A DNA stretch of 64,000 nt from assembly GCA_010093705.1 (NCBI GenBank), contig MU006096.1:1235908-1299907 (forward strand). Direction: 5' to 3'. The notes beneath the pieces are model-generated. The model had not been told where the DNA came from. It did no database searches and was given only the letters and a program-made list of their open reading frames with translations. How positions within the stretch are numbered: position 1 is the stretch's first letter; the number at the start of each line of letters is the position of its first letter. Of this stretch, positions 1-11,939 are shown piece after piece. The translations under genes and the position numbers were made by a program. The stretch comes from Patellaria atrata CBS 101060. Taxonomy: Eukaryota > Ascomycota > Dothideomycetes > Patellariales > Patellariaceae.

Positions 1-1356
1 TCGGGCAGAAGCGTCAAGCGTGGACAAGGGCGTTGAGATTGAGGAAAGAATAAGAGAAGGTAACGATTTGATCACGAACCAGGAACGGTTCACAGCGCGA
101 CGGTTGCTTTGACTTGGAAGCCTCGAAGAAATCTCCGATGCCAAAAATTGGAAGTTCTGTATTGCAGTTCATAAGCAGATATGACGATTTTGATGATAAG
201 ACGATGACAGACAAGGTTTTGAGGCAAGAGAAGAGAGGAAGATGGTTCTACGAGGGTTGCGAAGGGGACGGGAAGATGAGTTAACAGTCTAACTCAGCTA
301 AGCCCAAGTTCATGCCGTCAGAGGCCCTCGAGTTATGCCTATAATAGTTCTACTTGACTTACGCAATGCATGGAACAATAAATGCGATAATGATTATTTA
401 AAAGCCCTACAAGTACGTTATAGGTATACATCAATGATCAAGGTAGAGGCAATATATGTTACGCAACTTAAAATGCTTTTAGAACTAAACAATAAAGCAC
501 CCAGTATTTCCCTTGCGAGGAGACCTGGACGGAATCTGGCAGCTGTCAATCCCTACCTTACCGTACGCCTTTCCCACGACTGACATCAACATAGAATTAG
601 GTTACGACATATAGAGGTGGCGATTTAAAATCCAGTTCTCCAACCGAGGACACAAAAGAAGCAAGTAGATAGTTCTAGTAATTCATTCTATCTGTTCAGT
701 ATCTCTCAGGGTCCACCTGAATATAGCTTCTGAGTGATCTTTCCAATAAGATAGAACTAACCTGATGCCAGGTACACAAAAAGAGGTTTCCACGACAGCA
801 GTACGAGTACAGTACGCCTACGAAAACGTTACAGTAGTAACAGTGCAGTGTTTTAAGGCTAGAATTCCACCTGAAACATGAATATGGCCGGTTAGCTACC
901 CCTAGTTCTATATCATGTACAATTCGCTTCGATTTGCTCTACCACCATCACTGCGCATCTTCGGCATCCTGCAGAAGGCTAACAATTAACCACCCTATCT
1001 TCAATCCTTAGTTGCACCACATTAATCTCCTCGTGTTCTTGTTCCAATGTCAGCTTAAGAATACGGTCACGATAAGAGTATTCCGTATAGCTCTACTGCG
1101 TCTCTACCTGAAGGACTTTGAGGTCTAAAAACATTAGAGCAGTGAAACACCAGCAAAAGAATCTCAACAAGACTTCCATTCTTCAACACACAGCACATTC
1201 CCGCTCGCCATCGGCCTTAAATTATAAATGAGCACAAACTCCTGCAAAGGACGTCCGTGTGCCAAATCCTTGGATCCTACTCTATCGCGGATCTAACGCA
1301 ACCAATATCCAAGCTTGCGGATATTGTAGCTCGGACCCATATTCTATCTCAACTCC
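1..1356. other. Left-edge intergenic region, no confident gene
   Basis: I see no recognisable gene here. A 66-codon ATG frame on the minus strand (214 down to 14) could be the first exon of a gene leaving the window on the left, but it ends in a stop before the edge and resembles nothing I know. The plus-strand frame at 335-583 is also unrecognised. A GTACAGTAC motif lies at about 807-815. The last few hundred bases presumably hold the promoter and 5' UTR of the Asa1 gene. Confidence 0.5.
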
Positions 1357-3392
1357 ATGTCGTCGATCACGCATGCATCTAAACGCCATCAACCCCAGAC
1401 TCAAGCGCAGACCTCAAATTTACCTCCAGCTCAACCGACATACATCTTGCGTGGTCACAACGCCCAGATCCATAGCTTGACATTTCTCAGACGCAACAGC
1501 CGCTTACTCACCGGAGACGCAGACGGCTGGGTTGTCCTTTGGGGTGTCGCTTCGAAGAGACCTGTTGCTGTATGGCGCGCTCATGAAGGATCCATCCTAG
1601 GAATCGCAGAATGGAGTAAAGATCAGATTATCACGTAGGTTCTGTTTTCCAATTTCCTAAAAGAACATCACGTCTAGTGCTTTATAAACGGTTATTTCAC
1701 AACCGTTTCCGCTATCATCATTTACCTTTCATTCTTGATACTATCATCCGTGAGGTGAGAAACAGTATTCTGAGGAGTTATATCCCCTTGTATGAAGAAG
1801 TAAGTAGATACTAAATCTGCTATAGACATGGGCGCGACACTACCCTCAAAGTTTGGCAGTTAAAGCCTTCCGAGGAAGACACATTCTCAAAGGTGCTTCC
1901 TGTAGATGACACAGCACATCGAAAGCAGCCGTGGCTCTTGCACTCGCTAAGAGTAAATACATTGAATTTCTGCTCCTTTTCGATATGCTCAGCCCCTTCA
2001 TTAATAATTCAATCGCTCTCAGGGTATGAGCGATCGGCCGAGCAAACCGAATCATTGAATGATTCTGCTCTGATTGCAGTCCCTGGCGCGATCGAGTCAA
2101 ATGTAGATATATTTCACCTTCCATCGGAAAAATTGCTGTCTATAGTGAAGCGACCGGAGTATGGATCCCACGCAGACAAGACTCAAATAGGTAAGTAAGC
2201 AATCACATATGTTCTCACCACTCAATTCACGGCCCATATTCTTGTTTCATCATAATCGAACTGTTTCCTTGATACGCTGGTATTCTCTCAAGATGCTTCC
2301 CAAGTATTAGAGATGATTCTCTATGCGCTGAGCTAGAAGGAGAATGTCACTCCGCGCAAATATCGCCCAGATATCCCACAAATAACTCGATTTCCATATC
2401 CAGTTATTTTCTGGAACCCTTCGTCCCGTTTGTCTATTATCCCGGCGTCCAATCCTCATCCCATGCTTTCCTATTCACATCCCTCTCAAAGTTCATCGCA
2501 TCTCCCTTTCCTTCTATTCCGACGATCATCTCTCTCCCTATCGAGTCTTTTTCCAATACTCCTCACCTTCCACTCTACCCCAATACCCGCAATAATCCCA
2601 CCTCCACTCCATCAGCACCTTACCTCCCCTCCCACCTCTTCACCCCACCCAAACTAAGAAACAACAGACACCCTAATGTCCCTGCACCTGCAGCACCTCC
2701 AATCAACCCTCCTCCTCCTCACCGCCCACGAATCCGGCACAACAACCCTGCACCTCTTCTCTGCCTCCCACGACTGGACACCCCTCTACATCTCAACCCC
2801 GCACACGCAACCTATCCTGTCCCTCTGCCCGCACCCCTCCTACTCCGTCTACTACACCTCCGCCGCTGATGACATCATCGCCGTCCATTCCATCCCACAT
2901 GATCTCGCACACACTCAAACCCCCAGAGTATTGAAAACGAAACACCACGGCCAACAATCCCTCGTCGTACGCAGCGACGGACGTATCTTCGCTACCGCCG
3001 GCTGGGATGGACGGGTCAGAGTTTATTCTACGAAGACGCTGAAGGAAGTTGCGGTGTTGAAGTGGCATGGCGGGGCCGTGGGTGCTGTGGGGTTTGCTGA
3101 GATCCTCACTCCTGATGACGGGGATGGGAACACAGATGCGGAAGTGGCTGTGCGTGTGGGAGTGGAAGGGAGAGTAGAGGACAGGATCATAGGGGGCGGT
3201 AAGGATGCTCACGGGCCTAGTAGTGTGGGGCACGGGAAAGGCGACGGTCGGGGAAAGGGAGAAGCAAAGGGGGAAATAGAACGGAGGAAACCTCCCGGCG
3301 CGGAAGAGCGCCGAGAACGGAAAGCGCAGGAGACGCATTGGCTCGGGGCCGGGGGAAAGGATGGGAAGGTCTCTTTATGGGAGATTTATTAG
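1357..3392 (+). CDS. ASA1: ASTRA-associated protein Asa1, WD40 repeat protein
   Basis: This is a WD40 protein of the Asa1/GNB1L family. In fungi Asa1 belongs to the ASTRA (Tel2-Tti1-Tti2) complex, which helps mature PIKK kinases. Likely exons are 1357-1634, 1826-2190 and about 2668-3392, giving 455 aa. The first two junctions use GTAGGT and GTAAGT donors. The 477-nt second intron is unusually long and its acceptor is tentative. Visible family hallmarks are the first WD repeat (YILRGHNAQIHSLTFLRR, then TGDADGWVVLW), then HGRDTTLKVWQLK across the first splice, QPWLLHSLRVNTLNFC in exon 2, and RSDGRIFATAGWDGRVRVYS in exon 3. A Gly/Lys/Glu-rich low-complexity insert follows around residue 375, before the final WGAGGKDGKVSLWEIY-like blade. 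The ATG at 1357 gives the expected short N-terminal lead. The family call is firm; the 3' half of the splice model is less so. Confidence 0.85.
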
Positions 3393-3816
3393 TTCTGAAG
3401 TGTGTTATATGATCTGATGACCTCTCTTCGGTGAAAATGCCTCGGAAAGGCGTAATGAGATTTGCATGCAAACCCATAACATATAGCCACCCCGCTCATG
3501 ACCGCTCAAACCGACTGGAGAAGTTCCAAGCTCAAGAAAACAGGATGGAGGGGGTATATGTAAAGAGCAAACCGTCCACCAGGACCATTCCCGCCAAATA
3601 GAGGGGGCCCAAAGACAAAAGCCCCCAATACCAGTTAAGCAAGATTCGCAAACCCAGCTCTGAGCAAAGAAGAAAAAGGGGACAGTAGAAAGGAAAACAT
3701 GCACAAACGTTCAAACCACTTTTTACTCTCAAACTCACACCACAGTGTCCATGAGAACATATCCAGGCCAACGTGCAGATCTCCTTAGCCGAAAATATCG
3801 CTAATGTTAAAAATCT
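3393..3816. other. Convergent 3' region
   Basis: About 420 nt separate the Asa1 stop from the stop of the minus-strand gene. No gene is seen. The interval presumably carries both 3' UTRs. Confidence 0.5.
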
Positions 3817-6031
3817 CTAAGTCTTCTTCCGCTTCCTCTTCACCGGTGCACCATCATCATCTTGACCCTTCCGCTTCCCGTCAGCATTACCCTCATCCTC
3901 ATCCTCATCTTCATTTTCATCCTCGTCCCGTGTACGCTTCTTGCCTTTACCTCTGCCATTGCCCGCACCCGCACTCGCGCCCGTCGCAGTAGAGGCAGTA
4001 GCAGCCCCGGTAGCCGTATTAGCAGCACGCGGCGCGATACGCCTAGACGCCCTCGTAGCTTAAGCCGGAGCCACAACGATTGGAGTCCCTAAAACCGGGG
4101 CCAGATTAGTCAGAGGAGCAGTTGTACGACGAATAAAATCGGCGAAAGAAGCGAGAACGGATCTAGCTGGTGGATTTGGGGCCGTAGTAACATTCGTAGC
4201 AGTAGAGCCAGAAGGAACGATAGCAGTAGACTCGGCGGCAGCTTCCATAGGAGTGTTCGTGCTGCCTAGGATGGCTGCTGCTATGCGAGGGATTGTGATG
4301 GCGGCTATGGTCTCCGCGGCTGTCATTGTGCGGTCGTTTGCGACATCAGGCCGGGTGATGTTGATACCAGAACCAGTTGGGGGAGCAAAAGTTCCGGTAG
4401 CAGCAACGGAAGTGGTGGTGATGGAATTGGAGGAGCAATCATATGTGCTGCCCTCCCAGGTCCCATTCCAGTTTTAGTGCCAAGAGAACGGCCAGTGGCG
4501 GAAGCAGTCCTATTTGTGAACTGAACCCCTTATCTATTTGCTTGCACGCCAGCAGCACCACTCCGGACGGCTCTACCATATGCGATGATATCAGTCCGGC
4601 GAGTCAGACCATCCCCATTGCCGTCATCGAGAGCACTGACAGCCATGAACACCTCGTCCGCACCATTGTCTATACGCCTAGAACGAGCATCGGTTATAAT
4701 GGCACCGGAAGGGTCATTCGAAGGTCCTTGATGCAAATAAGAATCCGGAGTGACAGTATCAGGGGCTGGGGCCGTGGACTGGTTCAGTGCGAAATTCAAT
4801 GGTATCGCTGTATTAGACCCAGTAACATTCGATGGCCGCCTACTTTGATGTGTAGAAGCTCGAGTACAACCCCTAGGACCGTTGTCAGTCGACGTGGCTC
4901 CCGTTGTATCTCTCAAAGCCGGATTTATAGCTGCCAGATCTACCTGTACCCCACATGCGGGATGCTGCGTAGTAAGACGAAGTATACGGGAGAGATATGC
5001 ATTACGTCCACCGATAGAGGCTGGATCGACGAAATGTTACTGGAACTGGTGACTTACTTGGGCAATAGCTGTGGTATACTCCTCCATGGGGTTTCTAGAG
5101 AGAGGGAGGTTAGCAGGTGCTATGCTTGCCGCTGCTACTTGCACAGATGGAACATACGCCTGTCTTGTGGGTGCTTGACGATCTGAATTCGAGCCCCTGT
5201 TTGTCCCGGCTGATGGTTGAACCCCACCAGTAGGGGCAGCACTTGCTCCTGTACCAGCTGTCAAATCCGATCGAGTAGTATTAGCTTCTCTTAACAAACG
5301 TTGATTGAACGTAGTTGAGAGATTTCTAGCATTAGAGAAAGGACGGGGCAAACTAGATTCCTGAAGGGAGGGACGCACACGAGAGCGACTACCAGCAGAG
5401 CGAAAAGAATTGCGTCCAATACTAGGCGTGAAGGTAGGTGTTTCACCGCTGGAGCGCAATGGACGACCCTCCGTAGAGCGCGAGGGTGGACATGGTGTGT
5501 CGACGGCTTGATCTTCATCGTCCTCCATAGGAGAGTCTAATAATGTAGAAATCAGTTTATCAGTTACTATGGTATGGGTAGTTTGGCGCTCTATTTGGCA
5601 CTCTTCATGCTGAGATAGAGCGAGCTCAGATAAATTACATACCCTCATTTGTATACATGGCTGTGGTCGATTCTCCAAGGTTTGGAGTCGACTGGTCAGC
5701 TGCTACACTGCTGGTCAGATTTGAGCTCCCATATAGGCTTCTTACGAGAGATGCAGTACAATTAAGCTTGTAACACTCACCTTGATTGACGGGGCGTGTT
5801 GATAGCCGCAGCTGCGCTATCGTCTATAGTGCCACCCGCCACAGTTTCCTGAGGTGGAACGGAGAAGTCCCGTTCCCCGCGATTGTGTCTGGCTCTGGCT
5901 TCAGCTCCAGCTCTATCCCGTTCTTTCCAGGAGGCGTCCTCGGCAATTTCGCTGGATGCACGATGATGGGTAGGATGAGGTTCGACAAACTTGAAATTAG
6001 GAGCCACAATTTTGCTGGTTTCAGAGCACAA
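3817..6031 (-). CDS. Ala/Thr/Ser-rich probable nuclear protein, multi-exon, possibly interrupted
   Basis: I do not recognise this gene. Several minus-strand frames join through good splice sites. A segment (6031 to about 5783) ends at a GTGAGT donor. A short exon ends in GTATGT, and its intron closes with TTATTAG just before residues SPMEDDEDQAVDTP. A long Ser/Arg/Thr-rich exon ends at GTAAGT near 5053 and resumes at about 4960 after CGCAG. A further splice is needed near 4530. The frame then runs through an Ala/Thr/Pro-rich stretch to a TAA at 4060-4062. The same frame stays open for another 81 codons to a TAG at 3817-3819. That tail is strongly nuclear in character: basic (GRGKGKKRTR), then acidic (DEDENEDEDEDE), then a basic end (PVKRKRKKT). 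Either the TAA is a recent nonsense change or the gene stops there. The first coding ATG was not found. Confidence 0.45.
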
Positions 6032-6485
6032 AGACAGCGAAAACGAGACAGGAGTGCTTGTCTACATCAATCACCGAAGCAAATAGAGAATGAAAAGTCC
6101 TGCATGAGTATCAATTATTGAAGAGAGAATAGTAAGCGGGGATGTAGAAGTTCAGTCCAATGGTTTAGCAAGTGATGGACGTAAACAAAATTTGATGGGT
6201 TAGGTTAGGGGTCAGTGCCGACGCACATGTCTGAAAAGAATCGAACAACCATCGCCTCTCTTTGCAAAACCACAACACCTTACACATAAGCCATACATAA
6301 ACATACGCAAACCCACTCAACAATACAAATAACGACTTTCCAAAGGTAAGAGAGAATCTCTCCGTGTAGGGTTCTACGCACCACAGAAAATGTGCCGTCA
6401 ACAGGATTCCGGCACTACCTGTCCCTCCGTAAGCCCCAATATCCGGATTCGCTGCATTTGCAACTACCATAAGGAGGAGGTGCTG

Positions 6486-6795
6486 CTATGGTGCGCGTGG
6501 TACTTCCACAAACCCTTCCACTGTCGAGAATGCTGGTACTGGGTCGCCTAGTCCCATAGTTGCAAATGCGGCAAATCCATCCTGAGAGGGGTGATCTGGC
6601 AAGTAAAGAGCTGGGGCGCTCTGGTACCAGGCGCTTTGGGAATTCTCTTAAGGCTAGAGCTTGTCGGAGGCGTAAATTCAATAACCGGAGTCTCTTACCA
6701 CAACAGCAAGCTTCTGGGTGGAATGGATATGGTCCAGGGCCTGGATCGGTAACCTCAGGTTCCAGGTTTCCCAGACCGAAGATGACAATCTAGAC
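6486..6795 (-). CDS. Possible 3' portion of a small gene
   Basis: An open minus-strand stretch reads IVIFGLGNLEPEVTD and then PGPGPYPFHPEACC up to a GTAAGA donor near 6704. After a possible 56-nt intron it resumes and ends FVEVPRAP followed by TAG at 6486-6488. It looks like protein (Pro/Gly/Ala-rich, no bias toward rare codons), but I know no family and no convincing start exon was found upstream. A neighbouring minus-strand ATG frame (6470 to 6165) with one hydrophobic stretch may be its 3' UTR or a separate short frame. Confidence 0.25.
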
Positions 6796-9510
6796 TTGTT
6801 ATACGTAAAAAGTAGTCTTCATCCTGAACGCCCTTAACGTATAATCCTGCTAGTGACTTCAAGGGCGGACCCTACCAGAAAGCGTGAGCGAAATATGAGA
6901 TTCCAGTACAGCAGACCGCTTCAGGGTGCAAACACTGATGACATAGAGTTCTTCAGCAAATCTACAGTCAAACTTCAAGTAGATAAACGTCCTGAACTTC
7001 CTAGATCCAGGAAGATAGCAATCCTCTTAGCGAATGAGCTGGCGCTGAGATCCTCCGGATCATCGGATAGCTCGAGATCACAATGCTCCTTGCAATCCGA
7101 TCTCAAGTCGACTATACGCGTAATAGAAACAAATGGCAACTTCACTGGTGTATAGCGCTCATCAGTCGATCGGATATTCCCGGAAACAATCAAGCAAATC
7201 GACAAGATTTTCCAGTATAGTAGCAAACTGGTGCTAAGAGTGCCCAATCCGCAAGGTCTTTCGACATATTTAAGGTCAGACCCCCTTTAGAAGACCATGG
7301 CTGAGTCCTGGGAGTACATAGATACCAAGCATCCTGAGAATGATTGAAACCAGCCAATGGTGCTTTTCGATATTTGCAAAAGCAAAAAGTATAAGAGGTG
7401 TAGGTCAAGAAAGCTACTGGCTTGAGCATAAAGGAAATGTTTGAGCAACGGGATGCAAACATGGTAGAAGTAAATGTCGATAATGATCAAGACTGATGCA
7501 CATAATGGAACCATGAGAGGCCAAGAAGAGTTGATATAGGAGATAATTTAACAGGTAGGCAACTGAAAGACAGAGACTGAAATTTTTTCGATGAATGCGA
7601 CTTTAACTCATATCATCCAGCTCAGCTATGGAGAAATCTAGGAATTATATCCTTATACCTACTGCCTTAGTACTCACAAAGAAAGATATCCTACGATTTG
7701 TTAAACAAAAAGATGGGATGCTAAGACAGAACCGGACATGCTCATGAGGACGGATCGACCCCCAACACTACCCCTACAGAACTCAGGAAGAGAACATGAA
7801 CTTCTGTATGTCTGTGGACGGAAGAGATACATAAAATGGACTCTGGAATGCTTAAAAAAGGGGTTTGTGGTACCAGTCCGAACGTTGAATGTCAAAAGCT
7901 CCGGTAGTGCTCAGAAAGAGAAGAACAATAGGAATTTTGAACAGGAAAGGAATGTCGAGACAGAACATGGAATGCACAAGAGTAGGAAGCGGTTCCGAAT
8001 GCTATCCTAGTAACACTCTTGAAGAAAATACAGTTTACAGGGTGTGGTTGAACGGATCAGAATGTAATAATAGACTTTGAAGTGTTCAAGAGGAGGAAAT
8101 TCAATATCGATCCCTACGTTGAGCATAGGGAGACACTCTAGTAGTGTGAAGACAATTATAACTCTTAACCAAGCTCATTGAACACTGACATACAGTTACA
8201 TAAAACACATTGAAATAGCTCAAAGGGAGATCCCTTTGTATAAATCAAAGGGGCAGGTCCCTAAATTTGTGATCCAACTAACCGAAAGAGAACAGAGACT
8301 GAAGCGGTGCCGAGCCTATGGTTAATTGACTATGATATAGGGAATTTTCAAAATATTAAGATGTAGTGAAACCTACTCTAAAGCTCCCAACGAGTATTTA
8401 TCGAACTCCTGTTGTGGGGGACACACCTGCATCCGAATACGTGTCCCCTAAAGAAGAAGTGATAATTAGGGAAATGGATCAGTCCCTCACTCGGTTAAGA
8501 CGTCTGTTCCTTTAGCGTAGCTTAAAATGATACCGTCAGGGGAAACAACTAAATCCCCGGAAAAAGGAGAATGACCAAATAAACGGACCGAAGGATTGAG
8601 GCACTCTATATTGTCTACTCTGACCGAATTCGTTGGGAGGTTGCTTCCCTAGTGATGGGAAAGCCTGGCATTGATATGGACAAAAGAATTCCCGTCCATG
8701 AGATACTCCAACTGCAATGCGTCTTCGATCCACAGGAAAATCTCAATGGCCGGTCTCCTGATCAACTTCTCTTGCATGTACGGTTAAGACTTCTCGATTA
8801 CTATACGCTTGCTATACTTCCCCGATCAACAAAGCTCACACCTAGATTGTAATAGCTGCGCCGGAATATGCATAGTGTATATATGTCACAGCTCATGGTC
8901 GGTTGTACAATTCGACAAAGTCATTTACAAAAGAGTCATGGAGGCCATTTTTGAAACAAGCGTACGATATCCTGGATGTTCAACGGCAATGGAAGGATTC
9001 CACCAGCTCAAACGGCCACTCCAGCAGTATCTAGAAACGAAGCATTTGTAAAATGCACCAAGCCGTTGATTGAACACCTGGAGAAGTCCTGAAATGCGCA
9101 AAGAGGACGTAATGGTTCATTTATACCCAGGTCAGACGTACGAGCTACTCCGGTAGCGCTCAAGGGAAAGCCGGTCTGGCTTGTTTCACGAGCGGAGGAG
9201 AAAACCGTTTGAATAGCTGCCGAATCTCCAGATGTTGGATATGTGCGCTTCTCATGCACAACACCGATATAACTTCCAGCGCTTTGTTTCGAAAGACATT
9301 CAGCGGTTGTTCCAAATATGATGTCACCATCTCAGGTTGAACTTCCACAGACCTGCAAATGCTAAGGTATCGAATGCGGAACGGGGAATCGGCGAGGAAA
9401 CGAGCCCAGCTTTCGCGCTCCAGCATCGAATATACTGTTAGGATACTCAACTTCCAACAAACTAGTGACCATCATCATGGTTGTGTAAGAGGGGTGTCAT
9501 GCCGTCTGTT
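6796..9510. other. Gene-poor region
   Basis: No gene is recognised over about 2.7 kb. Open stretches of 60-100 codons occur on both strands (for example 6853-7155 plus, 7738-8010 plus and 9160-9450 minus), but none has a recognisable domain or a consistent splice pattern. The composition and scattered stops suggest decayed sequence. No terminal repeats or transposase-like motifs were seen. Confidence 0.4.
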
Positions 9511-9911
9511 TTATAGCCGTTTCCTCCCCTCGTAATGCCAGTAACAGTATATGGCAAGAATTTCATCTGGATCGCAGCTTATATCAATCCCACTTCGAGT
9601 GGTAATCGTGTAATCCATCCGCAAGGGTAAATTGCGAGTTCGGTGCACATCAAAGGTCTGGCTATACTTATAGGACCGATCCGAGCTTCTTCGGGAGGGA
9701 ATATAATTCTCTTCAAGCTCTGACAGTGCTCTAAATGCCTCCATAGCTCAGATTCCAGATGCACAGTACCCTCCATTGATCTTGGAGCATTAGAGTCCCT
9801 TAGAGCACCACCCGCTTGTATGTCCAGTGGTAACTCGAAGTCGCCGGCTCGAAAGAGTATGGACGGCGTAGGCGGCCGCTTTTCAGGTCCAGACGTGTCG
9901 CACGTCATAAC
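9511..9911 (-). pseudogene. Decayed coding remnant of unknown family
   Basis: Two overlapping minus-strand frames each look protein-like in different halves. The first reads RPPTPSILFRAGDFELPLDI and LWRHLEHCQSLKRIIF. The second reads YKYSQTFDVHRTRNLPL and then DEILAIYCYWHYEGRKRL before the stop at 9511. The switch of frame in the middle, with no good intron signal, suggests a frameshifted remnant of a fungal accessory gene. Its position next to a 2EXR and an F-box gene hints at that class, but no diagnostic motif is visible. Confidence 0.3.
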
Positions 9912-10401
9912 TAGCACTCATCAACGCTCTCAATCTGCAGTTTCCTGCTTCGGGGCACGTTAGACCTAGTTCAGAAGCAAAGTCTCTTCAGCCAGTAGGG
10001 AAAAATTGGGATGGTGCTTTCGTGGTGAGTGCCTGGGGTATGGACAGTACTGCGGGAGTCTAAAATGGGTTTCGGATGGATTCTACTGAGCTCTACAACA
10101 TCCGAGGAGCAGTAAAGAGATTGTAGAAATGTTGTATAACTGTATTGTGTGAAGATAGAGAGGGAAAACAAGAGTTGTTGGTGGTGAAGCGTTGGGGCCC
10201 TCTGAGCAGCACTGGAATTTCGGGCCCTGCTGGCAGTCAAACATTGGCTTTTTACACACAAAACCTACCACCAAGCGAGCTAGGAACCAAATCCCGGTAA
10301 GGTACCGCACCATCACCCATCAGCAACAATAAACGAGCATACCAATCCCTTATCAGCAATGGCCCCTCTCGGTACCACCACCCCCAAGCGGCCGCTCATG
10401 A
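9912..10401. other. Intergenic, possible 5' part of the 2EXR gene
   Basis: No independent gene is seen. An ATG at 10359 opens a frame of 35 codons ending in TAA. It lies just upstream of the 2EXR frame but in a different phase, so it may be the original start of that gene displaced by a frameshift, or an upstream ORF. Confidence 0.35.
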
Positions 10402-11226
10402 GCCCAAGCTGCCCTCTACACCTGCAGCTCCCCATCTCCGCAACACCACAGCAAACTTCCAGATAACGAATTCAATAACCGATTCTTCGCCCTTCCCCGC
10501 GAGTTGCGCGACAGGATCTATCAATTCCTCGTCGTCCAACCCGAGACCATCGTCCCCTTCTCTGTCCACCACCAACCCATAAAAGTCCAAGCAATTGAGA
10601 GCAAAAACAACGAAGGGAAAGACACCCCACCGACCTCGCAGCCCGCCGTCACGCGCGTGAACCGCCGCCAACTGCGCCGAGAAGCCCTCCAGATCTACTA
10701 TAAAGAGAACTCGTTCCACCTTGACATCTCAAACTTCGCACCCCTCCGCACCTTCCACAAATGGCGTATAACTATACGACCGGAGCACCTTGTCAACCTC
10801 CGCTATATAAGCGTGCCACTTTGCATTGTGCGGCCTTTCAACTCATTTGAGTTCGAGAGACTCGACAATGTACAGCATTCGGTGCAGTTGGTACGAAACC
10901 GAACAGCTTTTCTCGTACGTGGGCGTTTTCATCAGACGGCGCTGGGTCAGAATCAGCTTGCGGACTACTTCGAGGCGGCGGATGCCTTGAGTTTGAAGCG
11001 TCTGCATGACGGCAAGCTGACGGGCATCGATCTAATGAACTTCATCATCCAGCTGTTTTGGAGTCCGCTCGGCTGCACCACTGGACCGGTACAGATGCCG
11101 GAGCTGATGGAGGTGTTCAATACGCAGGAGGTGGGGGAACTTATACCAGCAGCTTTTCCGTTATGCTTCGAATATATAGTAGACGGAAGCGGAACTCGGT
11201 GTTCTAGCGTCATCCGGCGTATTTGA
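10402..11226 (+). CDS. 2EXR-domain fungal protein (F-box-like), start unresolved
   Basis: The frame is open from 10402 to a TGA at 11224-11226. It carries the signature of fungal 2EXR proteins: FFALPRELRDRIYQFLV, then about 50 residues later RVNRRQLRREALQIYYKEN with SFHLDI. These domains are common in large Pezizomycotina families of unknown function, often with F-box-like helices. No ATG opens the frame before the domain. An in-frame TGA lies at 10399-10401, and the nearest ATG (10359) is in another phase. The gene therefore has an unrecognised 5' exon, or has lost its start through a frameshift. The rest of the frame has no repeats or membrane segments. It is convergent with the F-box gene downstream. 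Confidence 0.6.
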   Translation, partial: AQAALYTCSSPSPQHHSKLPDNEFNNRFFALPRELRDRIYQFLVVQPETIVPFSVHHQPIKVQAIESKNNEGKDTPPTSQPAVTRVNRRQLRREALQIYYKENSFHLDISNFAPLRTFHKWRITIRPEHLVNLRYISVPLCIVRPFNSFEFERLDNVQHSVQLVRNRTAFLVRGRFHQTALGQNQLADYFEAADALSLKRLHDGKLTGIDLMNFIIQLFWSPLGCTTGPVQMPELMEVFNTQEVGELIPAAFPLCFEYIVDGSGTRCSSVIRRI

Positions 11227-11939
11227 ATCGACGGAACGGATGCGGGTACTGATGGCGAACACAGGTCGAAGGTGGTGATGAATATCGCCGCCGGTTGCTG
11301 GGCTGCATTTGGAGACATCATATACAGCAGTGGAGATCAATTGGGCGTGGAATCATTAGCATAGGATGACGAATTACGATTTTATGATTTACGAGAACTG
11401 GTTTTACGAGATTACGAAAATGGGAGGATCCTCGTTGGGATTGTACTGTGTAATAGATTATTAGGTTCAGAATATGGTAAAAACATTGCTTCAGGCTGTA
11501 TAAAACTCCATAGTTTCGCTGATACTATCAAAACAACAAACTGGTATCATAGTAAAAGATTGCAAAAATGACATGATCTTCTTCCCATCCAAGACCAAAC
11601 ACCCAAAACGAATTCGTTTCTTTCCCTGCTATGCCGTTCTGTGATACCTATCTTACGACCTATCTCAAGACTCCTGGTACAGAAATTGGATCGCTAAAAA
11701 CTGCAACAGAAGGACCCAAACGCCTGAACTAAACCAACAGAGCGAACTATCCTAAATCAACAGACCAATTCATTGACCGTTGCCCTGGTACGGTTCGTGG
11801 TAGCTCCAGATGTACGGACTCTCCATGAGCTGCTCCTCGGGGGGGGAAAAGAGCAACAGCTCAGATATTGATCCAGATATACGCTTAGTATGATTATTTC
11901 GCGAACTTAGTGGTTCCAACCAATGGATTCTTCTAGCTC
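11227..11939. other. Convergent intergenic region
   Basis: About 710 nt lie between two convergent genes. No coding signal is seen. A GGGGGGGG run lies near 11839-11846. The sequence is otherwise plain and presumably holds both 3' UTRs. Confidence 0.5.

Noticed and set aside
2793-3338. 181-codon minus-strand frame opposite Asa1 exon 3
   Set aside because: It overlaps a conserved WD40 exon and is a GC-driven shadow.
4060-4120. A 53-nt intron (GTTTTA to TCTAG) that would remove the TAA in the Ala/Thr-rich gene
   Set aside because: The donor is weak and removal would shift the frame away from the basic tail.
5037-5678. Reading the 213-codon minus-strand frame as a stand-alone gene
   Set aside because: Its first 40 codons fall in a well-formed intron (GTATGT to TTATTAG), so it is one exon of a larger gene.
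6853-7155. 100-codon plus-strand frame in the gene-poor region
   Set aside because: It begins with GTG, has no domain, and an equally good minus-strand frame overlaps it.
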